Positions 14,976 through 29,900 of a stretch of DNA of 64,000 bases are shown here, in pieces. Positions within the stretch are counted from its first letter, which is position 1. Every line of letters begins with the position of its first letter. The translations under genes were made by a program, and so were the position numbers. The notes beneath the pieces were generated by a model. It was not told the origin of the DNA and did not search any database. It saw only the letters and a list, made by a program, of their open reading frames with translations. Source of the stretch: Dillenia suffruticosa (Eukaryota; Streptophyta; Magnoliopsida; Dilleniales; Dilleniaceae). The DNA lies in NCBI GenBank assembly GCA_033439265.1, contig JAVTVX010000017.1:10562001-10626000 (forward strand), given 5' to 3'.

Positions 14976-17900
14976 CGAATTTCTAGCAAAGGGAAAACAT
15001 CATGATAGAGAAGTTTCAGAATCCCTCTTCACCATTTCCAAGGGTACTACCTAGAGAACCCTTGTAGAAATAGCCCATAATGGAGCAACAAAAAGAAAAT
15101 CTTATAAAATTACAGAGATATGGGCACACTGATTTTTAAAAATCCGAGCGTATCTTTCAAACCAAATACTCTGAACAACTATCTATTTTGCAATTGAAGA
15201 AGTTTGACAACATTAGAGGATCCTAACACCTTTTGAGAACCATAAATTCATCATTTATTGATGGAAAACTTGACCCAAAGAAGACATAAAAATCATTAGC
15301 CCATATAGATCTAGAAACCGGATAAAATAAGGAAGTATGATATTGATATTTACTATTTTGGCGAGTGGTAAGATGTTACACACATTTGGAGATAAATTTT
15401 CAATTTGGTCTCCTAGATTGCAACATCCCATTTATGCTTATTCACTTTAGCAAAACCATCCATGCAAAGTTCTCCATCTTTGATGGACCCTTAATCATCC
15501 AAATGCTAGTCAAACAATGGGGAGGCAGATCATGATCCACCAAATTTCTGAAAATATCATTGAGATAAGATTTCCAAGAGAAGTAACCAGAAGCATAATT
15601 ATCCAAACCCCTCCATCAGCAATGGATGAAAAAATAATAAGAGAAGCCACATATTGCTCTGCGTTTCAAGGCCATGTAGTTGGTAAAGGTGGATGAAAAT
15701 ATGCAAGCGAATGCATTCTTATTGTATAAGCCTGCGCTGAAAGATTGGAAAAAAGGCCAGAGAATTGCAGTTGGCACCTATTTATCATCGCTTAAACTCT
15801 GCCTATACTCTTCTTTTGCAACTTGTTGTATATTACGATGTTGAGGGACTAATTTTCCTCTGGCAAGTGCACCAACTTAAAGCTGTGATCTAGCCCATTT
15901 ACAACAATAAAGATCTAATAACCTCCTTTGACAAAAACCTATTCCTAGAGCAGATTTTTGGTACTTCAAGAAGCGGAAAACCTCATAAAGATCAAGGAGC
16001 ATGTATCCAGTAACCAACCAAACCTGTGCTAATGATTTGTCTCAATAAGGCAATAGAAAATCTACATGCTGACTGACTTAAGTGAGAATACCCTTGTCCT
16101 GTTGCCAAGGACATAGAGCATCTTTCTAGATTTTTTCATCTAGGTAACTAGATTTAAAAGCAATTTCATCAATATATACGATGAGCATTCTCATCCTTTT
16201 AATGTTGAATACCAGTATCATGAATTGCATTACACTGCTTGTAACCTCCTCCATCTCATCTCCCTGACAAAAAATAAGTAACCTCATTAAATATACAAAT
16301 CCCAGATTGGTTGCTCTTTCATACTAAAAAAGCTTTTTGCTGTGTAAGTTCTCTCGTTATGCTCTTTCACAAGCTTCGGGTACTCCTACAATGACTTTCT
16401 CCATATAACCATTTCAAAAGGGCATTCTTGACATTTAACTGCTATGTATCTCATAGAAGATTTGTTGCACACAACAACATAAACCTGACAAAGTTCATTT
16501 TAGCCACAAGAGTGACTGTTTTCTCATTAATCCCAATAACCAGCTTTACTTTCAATCTTTCAATTGTCTCATCACTTGTACACTTGATTCTAAAATTCTG
16601 TTCACATTCCACTAGTTTTTTCCCTTGAAATAAGCACAGTTAGCCTCCAACTACAACTCCTTTCTGACAATTCCATCTCTTCTGTCGTGGAATGGTTCCA
16701 CTATTAATCATTAACTGCATCTTCCTGACACTTATAAGTCATTATATACAAGCAACCAAGAAGAAAAATCTATAGCAAGAAGATAAGAGCCACAGCAAAA
16801 CAAAATTAGAGATTAAAACTTGGAGGCGAGCAGGTATATCATTTCTAATAGCAATTAGTATGTTATAATTATTTGCAGTCAGTGTGGAAAGAAGACATAG
16901 AGTAGGAAGCTATGCAATGTGCAATGACTATAACAGCACCATTCTCCTAGCCACAGTATCTTTCTTTTCAATAATAAAATACCATTGGAAGAGTACCAAC
17001 AGGTTGAACTCTCACAACCCAGCCACAGTATAGGAATTTGTGGAGGAACATCTACATCATTCCAAAAAGGACTATGAGAATACAAAAGAAAGAGGGATCG
17101 TGCTCCTTCCATAGAGTATTCCTTTCTTGGCCTTCCAGCTTGAGATGACCCAAGACCACCAGACAGAAAAAAAGAAGAATGCATTCTCTTTGCTTACCCT
17201 TCAATGCCCAAATCTAATGGGGAAAAAGGGGGGGGGAATCCCAAAACAAGCTAATGAATATGTACTCAATAATAGACAAGTTGGTAAAGCTTTAAGCTCT
17301 AAAGACAGTGCACAAATGTTACAAACACCACCTAAGGAACACAGACAAAGCAGCACCACCCTCTCTAGAATAGGTTCTCTTGAGTACAAGTTCTTCACAA
17401 AGCTTTCAACTGATGAAGCCGCTTTTCAAGGGCTTGAGACCGGATGCTCCTTTCTAAAGGAAGGAATTATTATCTACTTCATCAGTGAAATCCTCTTCAA
17501 AGATGTGATAGAAAAATTAATCTCATAAATTCCAACTTCAGATGGTTTTAATCTCACCATGTTTGGATACACAGCCTAGTCATAAACCCTAAAGACAGGC
17601 TGAAATTCTCCGCTGAAATTCTCCAGCTTCTCAATCATGAACACTCTTGATGGAATCAACCTCACTAAACCATGATGCTTAAAAAATAGAAATAATATTT
17701 TCCAAAACAGAATTTTTTTTCTCCTTTTCTGTTTAAATAGAAAGACTTTCAACAAGGAAGAGTGGCATGACAGAGGCAGCCAACAACAGTTAGTAGGCTG
17801 TGAACTTACTGCAAGATGCTTCTTTTAACTTTCTTCCTGACTTTGTTCAACCAAACTTCAGAAACAAGACTCAGACACTTTGATTGCCTAATTTTTTCTT

Positions 17901-20900
17901 TATTTAGAGTTGACAATGCCTCATCCCCCTATCCATATAATTTGCTTTCTTTCTAATGTAAAATTTTTTCTTCGGTATAGAAAATTATAATAATAACAAG
18001 CTTCTGAAATGAACATCCTCATGATTGCAATTATTTCTTTAATTTTTCAAGTAAAGCCAAGTAATTATGCAACCCAACCCTCAGATGGAACATTTATCAT
18101 TTCATACAGTTGAAATACAACCAAACAAGTCCAGGCAAAAACATGTGTTCATGTGATTGTCTAGCTGTGAATGACAGTAAGCAAAAGCATTTCGCATGTA
18201 AAGTTACCTGTGTGGGAACATAAACTGAAGAAACAATATCAACTTTCAGTATCTCAAGAAGAGATGTACCCGCTTCCTTCAAAAGCTGACACACAATAAA
18301 ATTGCACACACTAACACATCAATAAGTACATTGTGAACATAAGCCATTATATTGACATAGCATCACACATCAAAAGGCCAAAACACATACATGAATTTCA
18401 CTGAGATCTATTTGAACATCAAGCCGAGTACTCTCCCCAATGTCTTCACTAGACTGAGATTTGGTGCTTTTCAACTGAATTCCCATTACATTATTTTCAG
18501 CAACAAGATCATGTCCCTGATGCTCAAATCTCACATATAATTTTGGCAAATTGAAGCAAACCTGCCAAAGGACAAAAGTGAAATATGTCAGCATACTTCA
18601 GCATCAAATTTGCATCAAGGTTTTTTATTTTGCTCTAGTTTATTAGAAAGTAATCCAGATACAGATGTCATTGCCAGAACAAGAAGCAGGGGGTGTAAAA
18701 CTTGTTTGTTTCCACTTTCGAGTCAAATGTAAATAGATAACTTTTTATTCATGCAAAATGGTTGTTGACTAAAAAGTTGTTGAAGAAGGTTGTCTCTCTC
18801 AAAATTTTGAGGAAATATGATCAGATCTTCCTTAATAAATTCTCTTTTTCTATATAAAAAAAAAAGATGGCCAAGATCTTTTTTTTTTTTTAGTAGAAAA
18901 AAGAAAATATATTAGATTATGAAAAAATGAACAAGAACTCCTATGGATAAAAAAAGGTCAAAAGAAAAAAGGAACAAGTGTAACAGAACAAAAATACTAA
19001 TACATAAGTGCTCTCCAATCTCTTTGCAAACCTCAAGCCTATAATCTTCATAAGTCCCTGAGGCTTTAGCCTATAAAAAAGCATAAAAAACAAATTTATC
19101 CCATAAAATAGAAGCTCCAATAATTTAATCACCAAAAATTCTAGCATTTTGCTATCTCAAATACACCAATGGATGGTCAAAACACACATTTTCACAATAA
19201 CGGAGCATCTTTCTTCCCCCAAACCCTTTAAACTTTTGCGAAGAACGAATAAGTAATTCTCTTAGAGCACACCCAAGCATTGTCACACACAGTAAAGGGG
19301 CGGTTCGACATTTCCCTCACAATAGAGCAATGTAAAAATAAATGATTTCTAGATTTAGAGTTGGCATGGCACATGACCCGGGTGTCCACTTTTAAAGATC
19401 ATTGATATTAATTTGATTAAACACTATGGACCAAATAAAAACCTTAACTTTAGTAAGAACTTTTTCCTTTTAAATAAAATTGTTTAGATGAGAATGGGGA
19501 TTTTGGGGAAAACTAAATGATGAAAGAGGGATCTAAAAAAAATGAGGAATCAAGACTCCAAACCCTATTGTTAGATATAGAAGAGAGACTCATTACTCAA
19601 AAGGAAAGAAATCAAAGATGAGAAATCAAGAGCTTTTCAAACATTGAGATTTCTTAAACAGTGAGAGTCCCAAGAAGGCAAATGAACCTCTCAAATATAA
19701 AAAATCTTTGATAGAAGCATAATGGCATCTAGATAACCTATAAAGGTAAAGGAAAGAGGTCAAGATCTAGTTTATCTTATTCAAAATATGAAATTAAATT
19801 TAAAGTATACTTAAAAGAAGTTAAATAAAAAAAAACATTTTAAGACAATGGCAAGTCAAGAATTTCCTGATTTAAATCAAATAATAATATGTTTCCTAAG
19901 GTGAAATTCTGTGCCAACCAATGATGACAATAGTGGCAGGACATAAAAAAGAAAATAAACAAGGAAAAATGAAGAAAGTTATCAGAGGCTAGAGATTTTT
20001 CTCAATCCAAAATATTATTGATCCTCTTATAAGGCAGGGAGTTTTCTCTGAGAATCTATCTGTCCATTCATTTTCTCTTCCTTCAGGGGGGGGGGATCCA
20101 CCAATCAGTACTCAGATAATTCCTCTCCACAATATACCTTCAAACATTTTTGTTCCCCTTACTCCACCAACCAGCATTCAGATGATTCCTAGCTCCATGA
20201 TATATCTTCTTACATTGTTACTCCCCCATTCCCCCAACAATCCCCTTGACAATCAAAATCATCCTTAATCATCCATTCAACATCACCTCACAGTCTTATA
20301 TTTCCTATACCCAATACCTCTCCTATAAAAGCAATGAACCCACTTTCATCCAATACCATCGCCCTATTAAATGATTTGATTTAGTCACTCACAAACTTAC
20401 CTTGATGACCAATTTATCAAACTGCTACTTCCAAAGGACATGGCCCAAGCTTACTAAAATCTTTTTCAATATGTTAATGTGTATCAAATACTTAACCTGA
20501 TATCTGCTAAACAAATAAAAATAAGAATAAAAAAATAAAGGTCCAACTTGATGCCAAATAACTGTCAACTTTGAGTGCTCATAGAAGTGCCCCTTTACCA
20601 AGCAATTGAAAACTATAACATAGAAAATGAACTTTCATGCAAAGAAATCTTTCATCTGCATACAAAGTAATAAAATCGGTGATTATGACATCAAAATAAA
20701 AAAAGAGGAGTGGACCCATACCAGGTTACCTCATTTGTCTTTTTTTTTTCCTTTTTTTTTGTCCAAATTAAGAACAAAGAAAAATAATATATATAAAAGA
20801 AGCATCAAGAGGTGAAATCTAATCCTCTTCTCTTTTTTCAACCTCGACAAAGAATAATATACGCTGCACAGCCCCTATAAAACTCTTAACCTCAAAAAAC

Positions 20901-23900
20901 CAACTCCTTCAGCACCATCATATCCTCCCTAATATTGGAACGCATCAGCACCTTCAAGGAGACCAAAGAAGGAACAAAAACTTTCCAATTCCCAATCATT
21001 GTGCATTATGAATAAACCTAAATTTCCACTATACGGAGGTCCTTAAATAAGTAACACCTATGAGGCATAGACACTTTACTATGGAAGCTATATGTGGGTG
21101 ACATCCTTATTCCTAGGACACTCACCAAACACATGTCGAACATGTTGGGTAACTGATAATTTCGCAAAGTTGGGTGGTCTGTGGGTTCCACTTGCCATGC
21201 ATCACTAAGGCAATTACTCATCCTCCATGCAGACTTTCCGCCCACCTTAGTTTGTAAAATCACTTAGCTCAAAAAAAGGACAATAAACACAACAGAAATA
21301 AAGTTTTTATCAATTTTATTCCCATATTTTCTATCCATTAATTAATTGATATCAACTTATGATATAAATTGTCTACTATATAAACTTTTTAGCAACAACA
21401 TTAAAATCATTAATTAAAGGTTATTCATTGAAAAGATAAATATTTTGCAAGAATTTATAAAAAGGATACATATGATATTATGCCACTAGCAATGGAAGGA
21501 AAAAAATTGCATACAACGTATATAGAAAAAATTTTCAAACCATTTAATATACTTTTTTTTTTCTTTTCCCTATCTAAAGGAAAGAAAGAAAGCAAGAAAG
21601 ATCAAGTGGTTGTCATTTCAAAGTTCTAAAAGAAAAGGGGGACGTTGTTGGAATTTATTGAAAAAACAATTGTTCTAAATGAGAAATCGAATATACATCA
21701 AGCTAAAACGATGAGATCCTCAAAGCCATAAGAAACAAATAATTAAGAAAAGAAACCACTGACATGTTGCATTCCAATTCCTATTTAGATACAAACTCCT
21801 AAAGCATGAGCCGAAAGACAAGCATAAGAAACAATGTTCTCTGAGAGAAGAAAGAGACCGAGAGTTGAATTTCTAGAAAAGAAAAAGAAAACATTGTGCT
21901 CTCTCGAAATACAATAAGGAACAGCTAAGAGAGTATATCTCTAAAGCCAACAAGGTCTTTCTGCCCCCCATCTGCCAATGCTAAACTTTTGAAAAGTCAG
22001 AGACACTTTTAGAGAGGGGGGAAAAAAACCCACTAATTATCACCATATAGTAAAAAACTATTCCACATCTCCTAAGATGTTGAATAAATAAATGATTTCA
22101 AATTTCAAAATTTTTAAAATGCATAACACGAATATCTGGTGATTCAGCTTAAAATGACACTAATTTTGTAACAAGTCATTTTGAATTGATCATGTTAAGC
22201 ACCACCGCAAGTAAAACCCTTTGGCATGACGAATTTCCTTCCAAATGAATTTAATTATGGAAAAGTAGGGTTATGGGAAAGACAAAGAAGATAATTAAAA
22301 GAAAATTAACAAAAAATTGGTAGTTGAAGCATCAAGGCTCCGAACTCTAGTGCGAGGGACACTGGGAGCAAAGTCTTTTCCTTGAAGCAAGGAAATACCA
22401 GAGGAAAACTCAACTTCCATGTGGTTAAGATTTCAAAAAATTGAAATTTCTAAGAGACCAAATTAACCACTCAGAAATTGAACTCCTTCACAGGGATAGA
22501 ATGAAGCATGGAAAGCTGATAGAATCAAGGAAAAGTAATAGAAAGGGGTGAATCCCAAATCCAAGAATTCTCCAAAAAGAGAGCACGAGAACTCTTTCCC
22601 ACTTTAAAAAATACTAGAGGTAGAGAGATCATAATGTTGATCTCATGTTTTACTAAAACAGCCTCTACTCTCTGAGGCAGTCAAAGGAGATTGAAGTCTG
22701 GACTCCTCTTTCATCATGGCCATGTGACCTATTCTTTCTTCATTGTTGCAATAAGAAATAGAATGACCTAGTGGCTGATACTAGCCATAATGCACACGCA
22801 ATGCAGGGAATAGGAAAAAAAGGCGGGGGAAAAAACCTTATATAGCTCTTTCACAAGCCACTTTATGGAACAGTGGCCATTTCAACAATCAAGAACCCTT
22901 TATGGGAGAACACATTTCAGAATGTAGCTCCACCCATTCAGAATGTGCTTACAAGCGCATGTTCTCTACAAACTTTGTACCATGATATAAGCCCACTAGT
23001 CATTATCATTGTTCTTATCCTTATTATAGCAAAAGAAATTGTATTATGTGTAAAAAAAATGTACAAAAACTCCAAGAGACAAATCCCTAGGGGGAGAAAA
23101 CAAAATCAATACATAACACAGATGGATGATCGCTCTCCAATCCTTCCTCGACTCTTTTAAACTATAATTTTTATAAATCCTTAAAGGTTGGACCCACGCA
23201 AATATACCCAAAAAAAAAAATCGTATTCCAAAGAAGATAAGGTTCAAGCGATCTTTTTTCTCCAGCCAAAACCAACCTTTGAAATTGGCAAGAAACAAAT
23301 TAAGGAGGCTCCTGGAGCAAACCCAACCATTATCAGTCACAAGAAAGAAGTGGTTCCACATTTTCTGAGCAATTGAACAATGCAAAAATCAATTATCTCT
23401 ATCTTTACAATTATTGTAACACGTGATGTGACATACACACGTCCTAGGAGATAGCTTTAAAGGGCCTCATCTTTTGCAAAACATCATTAGTATTAATCTT
23501 ATTAAGCGTCATGGATCAAACAAAAGCCCTAACCTCAGTAGAAACCTTTGTTTTCCAAATAAAATCATTTAAAGTAAAAGGAGGGTGCTTGCAAAGACTA
23601 ATTAGATGATGGATTAATTGCAAGAAATAGCAACCAAATTGTCAATATTTCAAATACTAGTGTTGGGAACATTGAGGGAGGGAGCACTTCCCTATAAGAT
23701 GGAAACTAGGGAAGGATGGAAACTAGGGAACAAAACCCTATGGGCTCTTTCCCCTAAAGATTTCTTTAAAAATGGAAATCCCAATAAGTCGAACAACCCT
23801 TCAAAGAAAGTCTTTCATAGGGAGGGAGCACCTCCCTATAAGATGGAAACTAGGGAACAAAACCCTATGGGCTCTTTCTCATAAAGATTGCTTTAAAAAT

Positions 23901-26900
23901 GGAAATCCCAAGAAGTCGAACAACCATTCCAAGAAAGTCTTTCATAGGGATCAAATGGAGCATAGACAACCTATAGAGACGAGAAAAAGCGATGGGTAAG
24001 GGAGAGTCTCCGATCCTTTGATCCTCCCGAAAAAGGAAGTACCATTGCCAACTTCTAAAGACACGAGAAAGGTAAGCATGATATTCGCAACCATTATGTC
24101 ATGGGCTATTCTTTCTTCTAATAACATTATGCCATAAAGGATTGGGTTCCAAGGGGAATCTAGAAAGCAAATTACAAGAGAAATGTTTTTGAAAAACATA
24201 TTATCGAGACCCAAACCATCCTCAGCCTTAGACTGGACACGTGATCTCAACTCATTAAATGATCCCTAGTGTCCAACCCGTGTCCAACCCACTCCCTAAC
24301 CAAAGAACATCTCCCATCAACTTCACAATCTTATTAGCTACCCCAATAGGAACCCTAAAAAGGGAGAGGAAATAAAAAGGAATGCCGGTCAAACGCATAG
24401 CAATAAGAGTGATGCGAGCACATAAAATTAGAAAAACTTCCCTCAGCCCGTCTAATCTCCTCCTAATCCTACCTGCATCAGAATCCCAGAAGTAAATGCT
24501 CCTAGGATTACCTCTTGAAGGAATCCTAGAAAAGAAATAGATCACTCTCTCTTTGTGAAATTGGCAATTGCAACCAACTGATCAAGAGTTTCAACGGAAA
24601 CACTAATACATAAGAGCTCACTATCAGCCATATTAATTTTAAGCCCGGAAATTCTCTCAAAAATGTTGAGCAAGGAAATCACGTCTCTAAAACCCTTTAT
24701 CTGCTCTTAAAAAGAATAGTATCATCCTCACATTGAGGATGAGAAATGGAAATGTCATCATTCCCCCACCTTAAGGCAAGAAAACAACATTGCCTTGAAC
24801 TATGACATACAAACGTGGATTTAGGATGGAAACAAGACACATTACAAACAAGACAGCGTGATAGGCTTTGAAAGAGTAAGATTAGCATCAAAAATGCATA
24901 CAACCTTTATAATAATTATATCAGTAAAACATTGATGTTTTCTAGATAGCTTTAAGTTATAACTAAGTCAAGCTTAACAAATTAGCAATTTCAACATTTT
25001 AAAAGTTAGTGCTACTAGAATATAACAATGAAAGATAAAATTGTGGTTTCTACAGTCATATGTTCTATCATTATAAGAGACAATATGGAAAAATTACATG
25101 TGGGGAATATATTGTCACAAAAAAGTTTCCATGAAATATGGCTTGGGCCTCACATTAGAATAAAGTAAATGGGAAGTACCTAGTGCTCAAAAGCAAGGAA
25201 AAAAAAAAGGTTTGGCTATGTTATACAGAGTACTCAATGCATATGGTAAAGTAAGTAGTTGTCACAAAAAAGACACATGCAATGAGTGAATGTAGAAGGC
25301 TTCCATTTTTAGGATCCAAGCTTCTTATAGCATCATTAACTTCCTGCAACAAGCTTCCCCCAATCAGTCACTCAAAGCTATTTCCCAGACATGAATGTTA
25401 AGGACTTAATTTTTCAACTCCAAAGAGACAAAGGGAAGCACAGATGCTGACCAATTCAGCTCATAGGTAAAATTTAACAGGTGGAAAATTCCAAAAATCA
25501 TAATTTTCCACGGAAATTAAAAATACGTGGTTAATTAAATATTGTCATTCCACCAAGTAAGTAATAATGTGGCCCATGGAATTGCGTTGTGCGTCTGATC
25601 TCAAAATTTATTTACATAACCCAATCAAGCCAATTAAACATGGCCATGTGTCCCCATAGAAGGTGTCACAATCAAAAGCACTTGATTTGCTATTTATTAC
25701 TTATTGACACCTAATAAAGAGATTAATTGCCAATTAACTTAAGTGTTACAGCAATGAACTCAAACTCCCCTTTATACCACTATAAAAAGGGTTAACCCTC
25801 ATTTATTAGGTGGAACACATGAATAAAAGCTCAAAGTGTTGAAGTTCTAAAGAGTTAACCCCTCAGCTTTCTGAAAAATTTCCAAAACAACTCAAAATCT
25901 TCATACATTCATTCTTAAGAAATCTTCTGGAAGTTACGAAATTCATAAAGTTTAAATACTTTATCCATCAGAACTTGAAGTTTTGAAACACTTCAAGTTT
26001 GGCAAGTCCAACAATTCTAAACAAGTCATTGGCCCCAGCATTGTTCGCATTCTTCACTAGGTTTACCAATGAAAGGCAACCTTCAATTCAGGACTAAGCT
26101 TATAAGCCCTCAACCAAGGACCAACTCCAAGGATTTATTTCTTTGTAAAGAAATTCCTTGAGATTGTACTCACAAATTCACATTAATAAAGTTAAATTTG
26201 TTTTTGCTCAATTTTCTTGTCTGTACTTTTTAGACCTGAAATTTCCTGTTGGCGTGGTCATTTAGCCATCATCTCACCTAGAGGAACCTCTCTAGAGTCA
26301 CTTCAACCTATAAGCTACAAGTTTCTCCAAGGAGAAAAGGCATCATGTATATGGGCATAACAAATAGCATGAAATTATAGTCAGTCTGCGTCCTTCCAAA
26401 ATGTTCCTCTTCCACCCTGCAAATCTCACCTCAAGATCTCAACAATAGGCTACACAACCCAATGGTATATTATTCCTAGTGGAACGCCAAGTAAGAAATG
26501 ATAGTGCTCCCATATTACAACCCATGAAACCATCAGTGTTAAAGAAACCACCTCTATCACTCTTTGTAAATTGATATCTGGCTGACACTCAAATCGACAC
26601 TAGCTGTTTAGTTGATGCACGAAACATTAGCTGAAGAAAATTATATGAAGCAACTCAAAGAAATGTCAGAAACATAAAGCTGCGGCAGGAGACAGGCAAC
26701 AATTCAGAGAGATTCTAGGTTGTTCGGCTTAACTTGCTCACCTTTTCAGGAAACATAGGAGAGTACTTTGTGAAAGAGTAAAATCCACTTTGTTTTTTTG
26801 ATAGCATTTTGGGAACTTCAGGAGCATCACCTCTCTCACTCTGGGAATTGATGTTTGATGAATTCTTTTTCATGAGCAGATCTTCATTCAAGTTCATAGA

Positions 26901-29900
26901 AACATCTCCTAATGCGACATCCAAAAGCTTGACACTTACACCTACTTCACTGAGGCCAAAAGAAGCAAGTGAAAATATTAGTGCAAATGTCAACCACCAT
27001 GAAAACACCAAGAAGAGAAGTAATTGCATGCTCTTTGAGCACCATTAACAATTATACAGACAGGAAATTGCCAAAAAAATAAAAAAAAAGCTGGCTAAAG
27101 AGCTGGGAAAGAGTTACTAGTGCACGTTAAACTTCTTCACAGCCAGAAGGCAAAAGAAAACAAGAACTAGAACATTCTCTCAAACCTAAGAACTCATCTA
27201 AGTCTTAAAGCTACATATATACCTACACGTACAGATCTGCTAGTCCCACTCTAAAGCGATATAACTTAAGTTAGTATATCCATAATCCTTCTATTAATTT
27301 GAGATTGTTATGCTCATCCATCAACCATTAAGCCCTGCACAATTTAAATGACTGCCGAAAACCTTCTTGTTCAATTTCCACCTGCGACAACTCAGATCTC
27401 CCAGTCGGTGATGGCATCTCTTCCTTTACCATCTCATGCTGGAGCATCCAAGAAATTACAAAGTTTCGCTTTTTTTTTTCTTTTTAATAGTTTTCCTTCT
27501 TTATTAGGTTTCTATTTAGGAAGATTCTTTTTTTTTTTTGTTTTGATTTCAATTTTATTTAACTAATTAGCACATTTTTAGTGTAGGACTAGGATTTGTT
27601 CTAACTAGTACAAAAAGGACAATAGTAGTCACTTCATGATGGTATTTTTCTCTTTATTCAGAATTTTAATTATAAGATTTTCTTTGAACCTAATTATTTA
27701 GTATTGTTCCTACCACAATCACTATGTTCTAGCCCTAATTGTTTAGATCCAATTGTCCTGAAGTCTTCCACTATGTCAACTGGTATCAGAGATACTTAGA
27801 AAAGTTTTCCACCAACTCAGAAAATATTTTCAGAATTCAGAAATTTTTTTTCTGAATTTAGAATATTTTTTTTTCCCTGAATTCTGAATATTGGTTGGAT
27901 GAGGCCGAGGATGAGGTAGAAGCAATCAGCTGAAATGCGGAGTATCGGGGCTATACAAGCCTTATAGCATTAGGAACCTTTGGAAGCTGTTGGAAGGCAA
28001 CTGCAAACAACTCGAGATTCAAGATATTGAGAGAAGAGGAAGTTGAGGATGTGAAACTTGCTCATGAAGATGGGCCCAGAAATGAAGCAGCAAGAGATGG
28101 ATTGGAAGAGCATCTAGATTTGAATGGTGGAATGAGGATTGAAGTGGCTGATTATCACGGAAAGTCACATGTAAGGATTACTTGGATTGAGAAGCTAGTT
28201 TGGAGACTTGCTTTGAATGGAAACCGACGGCTGAAAATCGAAAGGTGCTATTTGTAAAGCTAAAGTTGAAGGGTACTGCACTTCAATGGTGGAAGAGTTT
28301 TGATGAGCAATGTGCACGACAAGGGAAGCATGAAATCAGCACATGGAGGTGCATGAAGAGTAAACTACGGAAGCAATTTTTGCCTGCTAATATACGATGG
28401 AATGGTACGAGAAGTTGGCATTGTTTGAGGCAAAACAATATATTGATTGAAAAGTATAGTGCTGAGTTAAACAACTTGTTGATTCGACTGTAAGTAATGA
28501 GCGAATTACTTCTCACTACCTTCTTGGTTTGAATATGTCTATTAGAGATAAGATGGGAGTTGTTCATTTATACAATATTGAGGATGCTTGTCAATATGCT
28601 TTGGCAGCTGAAAAGTGAGTTTCATGTTATAATGCAAGAAAACCTTTGTACAAAACCAATTGGCGAAACAATTTAGGAGCCAACGAAATTGGAAAGGGAC
28701 TGCTGCAACTAATAAAATCAATGTGGGTGTGATCTATGTTGAAAGAAGCGATAAAGGTATAGTACAATATGGTGGGCAGATTCTGGTTCATTGTGGCTAA
28801 AGGAGTCAGCAATTCTCAGGTCCTTGGGATGTAAAGGGACGTACTTCATTCGTTTGTCCACAAAGGAGGGTGAATTTAACTAAGCTTGAGGAAGAGCTAA
28901 ATCCAGTTTTTGGTGAGTACGATGAGGAGGTAGACGAAATTGATGTTCATCCAGCTCAAGGTGAGTCCTTGGTGGTACGAATGGCGATGACGACAACAAT
29001 CACAGATGAAGAGGAAGATTGGAGGCGACGGAGTAGTTTTTTCATACAAGTGTTATTTGTGAAGGTAAGGTTTTGATCTTGTCATTAATGGAGGAAGCAT
29101 GGAAAATATCATATCTAAGGAGATTATGGACAAATGGAAGCTTCCTACAATAAAACACCATCACCAGTACAAAACGGTGGGTTGGTTAAGGATAGGCAGC
29201 GAGATACGAGTAACTTCCCAAGATGAAGCTTCATGCGACGTTCCACCAATGGATGTTGGTCAACTTCGTCTAGGGAAGACGTTGGTTGTTTGATCAAAAT
29301 CTTTCATGATCATTACTTTTAATTTGTCAATTGACAGGTACTTATACAAAAAATGTTTTTAACATTACATTTAAATTGAGTTTGCTCCCCCTTTCCCTTT
29401 TTAACTCTCTACTGTCCATTATGTTTTCCTCACATCGTCACCTCTCATATTGATTTCTTCTCTATGATTTGCCATCTTGGATAATCTTACAGTCTCAAAT
29501 TAGTGGTGGTAACTGTAAAGAAAAGAAAATTTCATTGTGACAACTGTATCAAGATTAGCTTCAAAAATTGAAGAGAAGTTTCAGTTTGGTTGGTAATTCC
29601 TTATCATGATGAAATACTTCTGGATAGATGTGATCAATCTTATTGTACTGTTCTTCCTTTCAGGATTATGAAGGACAACAAAATAAAGAATGGTCACATA
29701 TTATCCCTACATTTAAAGATTCCCTATCTCACAAATGCAGTCAAAACAGGAGTTATCACCCAAGACTATTCTGTTGATCAACCAGTCCACTTAAATGAGT
29801 TCTTATATGATTTTTGTTAAAATTGAAAAACATTTAACACAACCGAAGAAGGTATCACTAATTGAGTTGCCGAAGAAGTGGACTCCAAAGTATCACTAAT

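Larger units (their letters stand above)
13450..18207 (-). other. SABRE intron 7 (host of LINE and copia debris)
   Basis: 4.76-kb GT-AG intron. Beyond the LINE and copia fragments and the GA repeat, the stretches 13450-15099 and 16550-18207 show no supportable gene. A 133-codon plus-strand ORF at 17127-17528 has no recognisable family and is judged chance. Confidence 0.7.
18562..26741 (-). other. SABRE intron 5 (8.2 kb)
   Basis: Large GT-AG intron holding two LINE 3' ends and the LTR-like block. The stretches 19760-23020 and 24900-25380 are AT-rich. The part at about 22240-22600 weakly resembles 19440-19760, suggesting another decayed LINE copy. No host gene seen. Confidence 0.7.

Noticed and set aside
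17127-17528. 133-codon plus-strand ORF in SABRE intron 7
   Set aside because: No recognisable domain, antisense to the gene, inside an intron full of decayed repeats.
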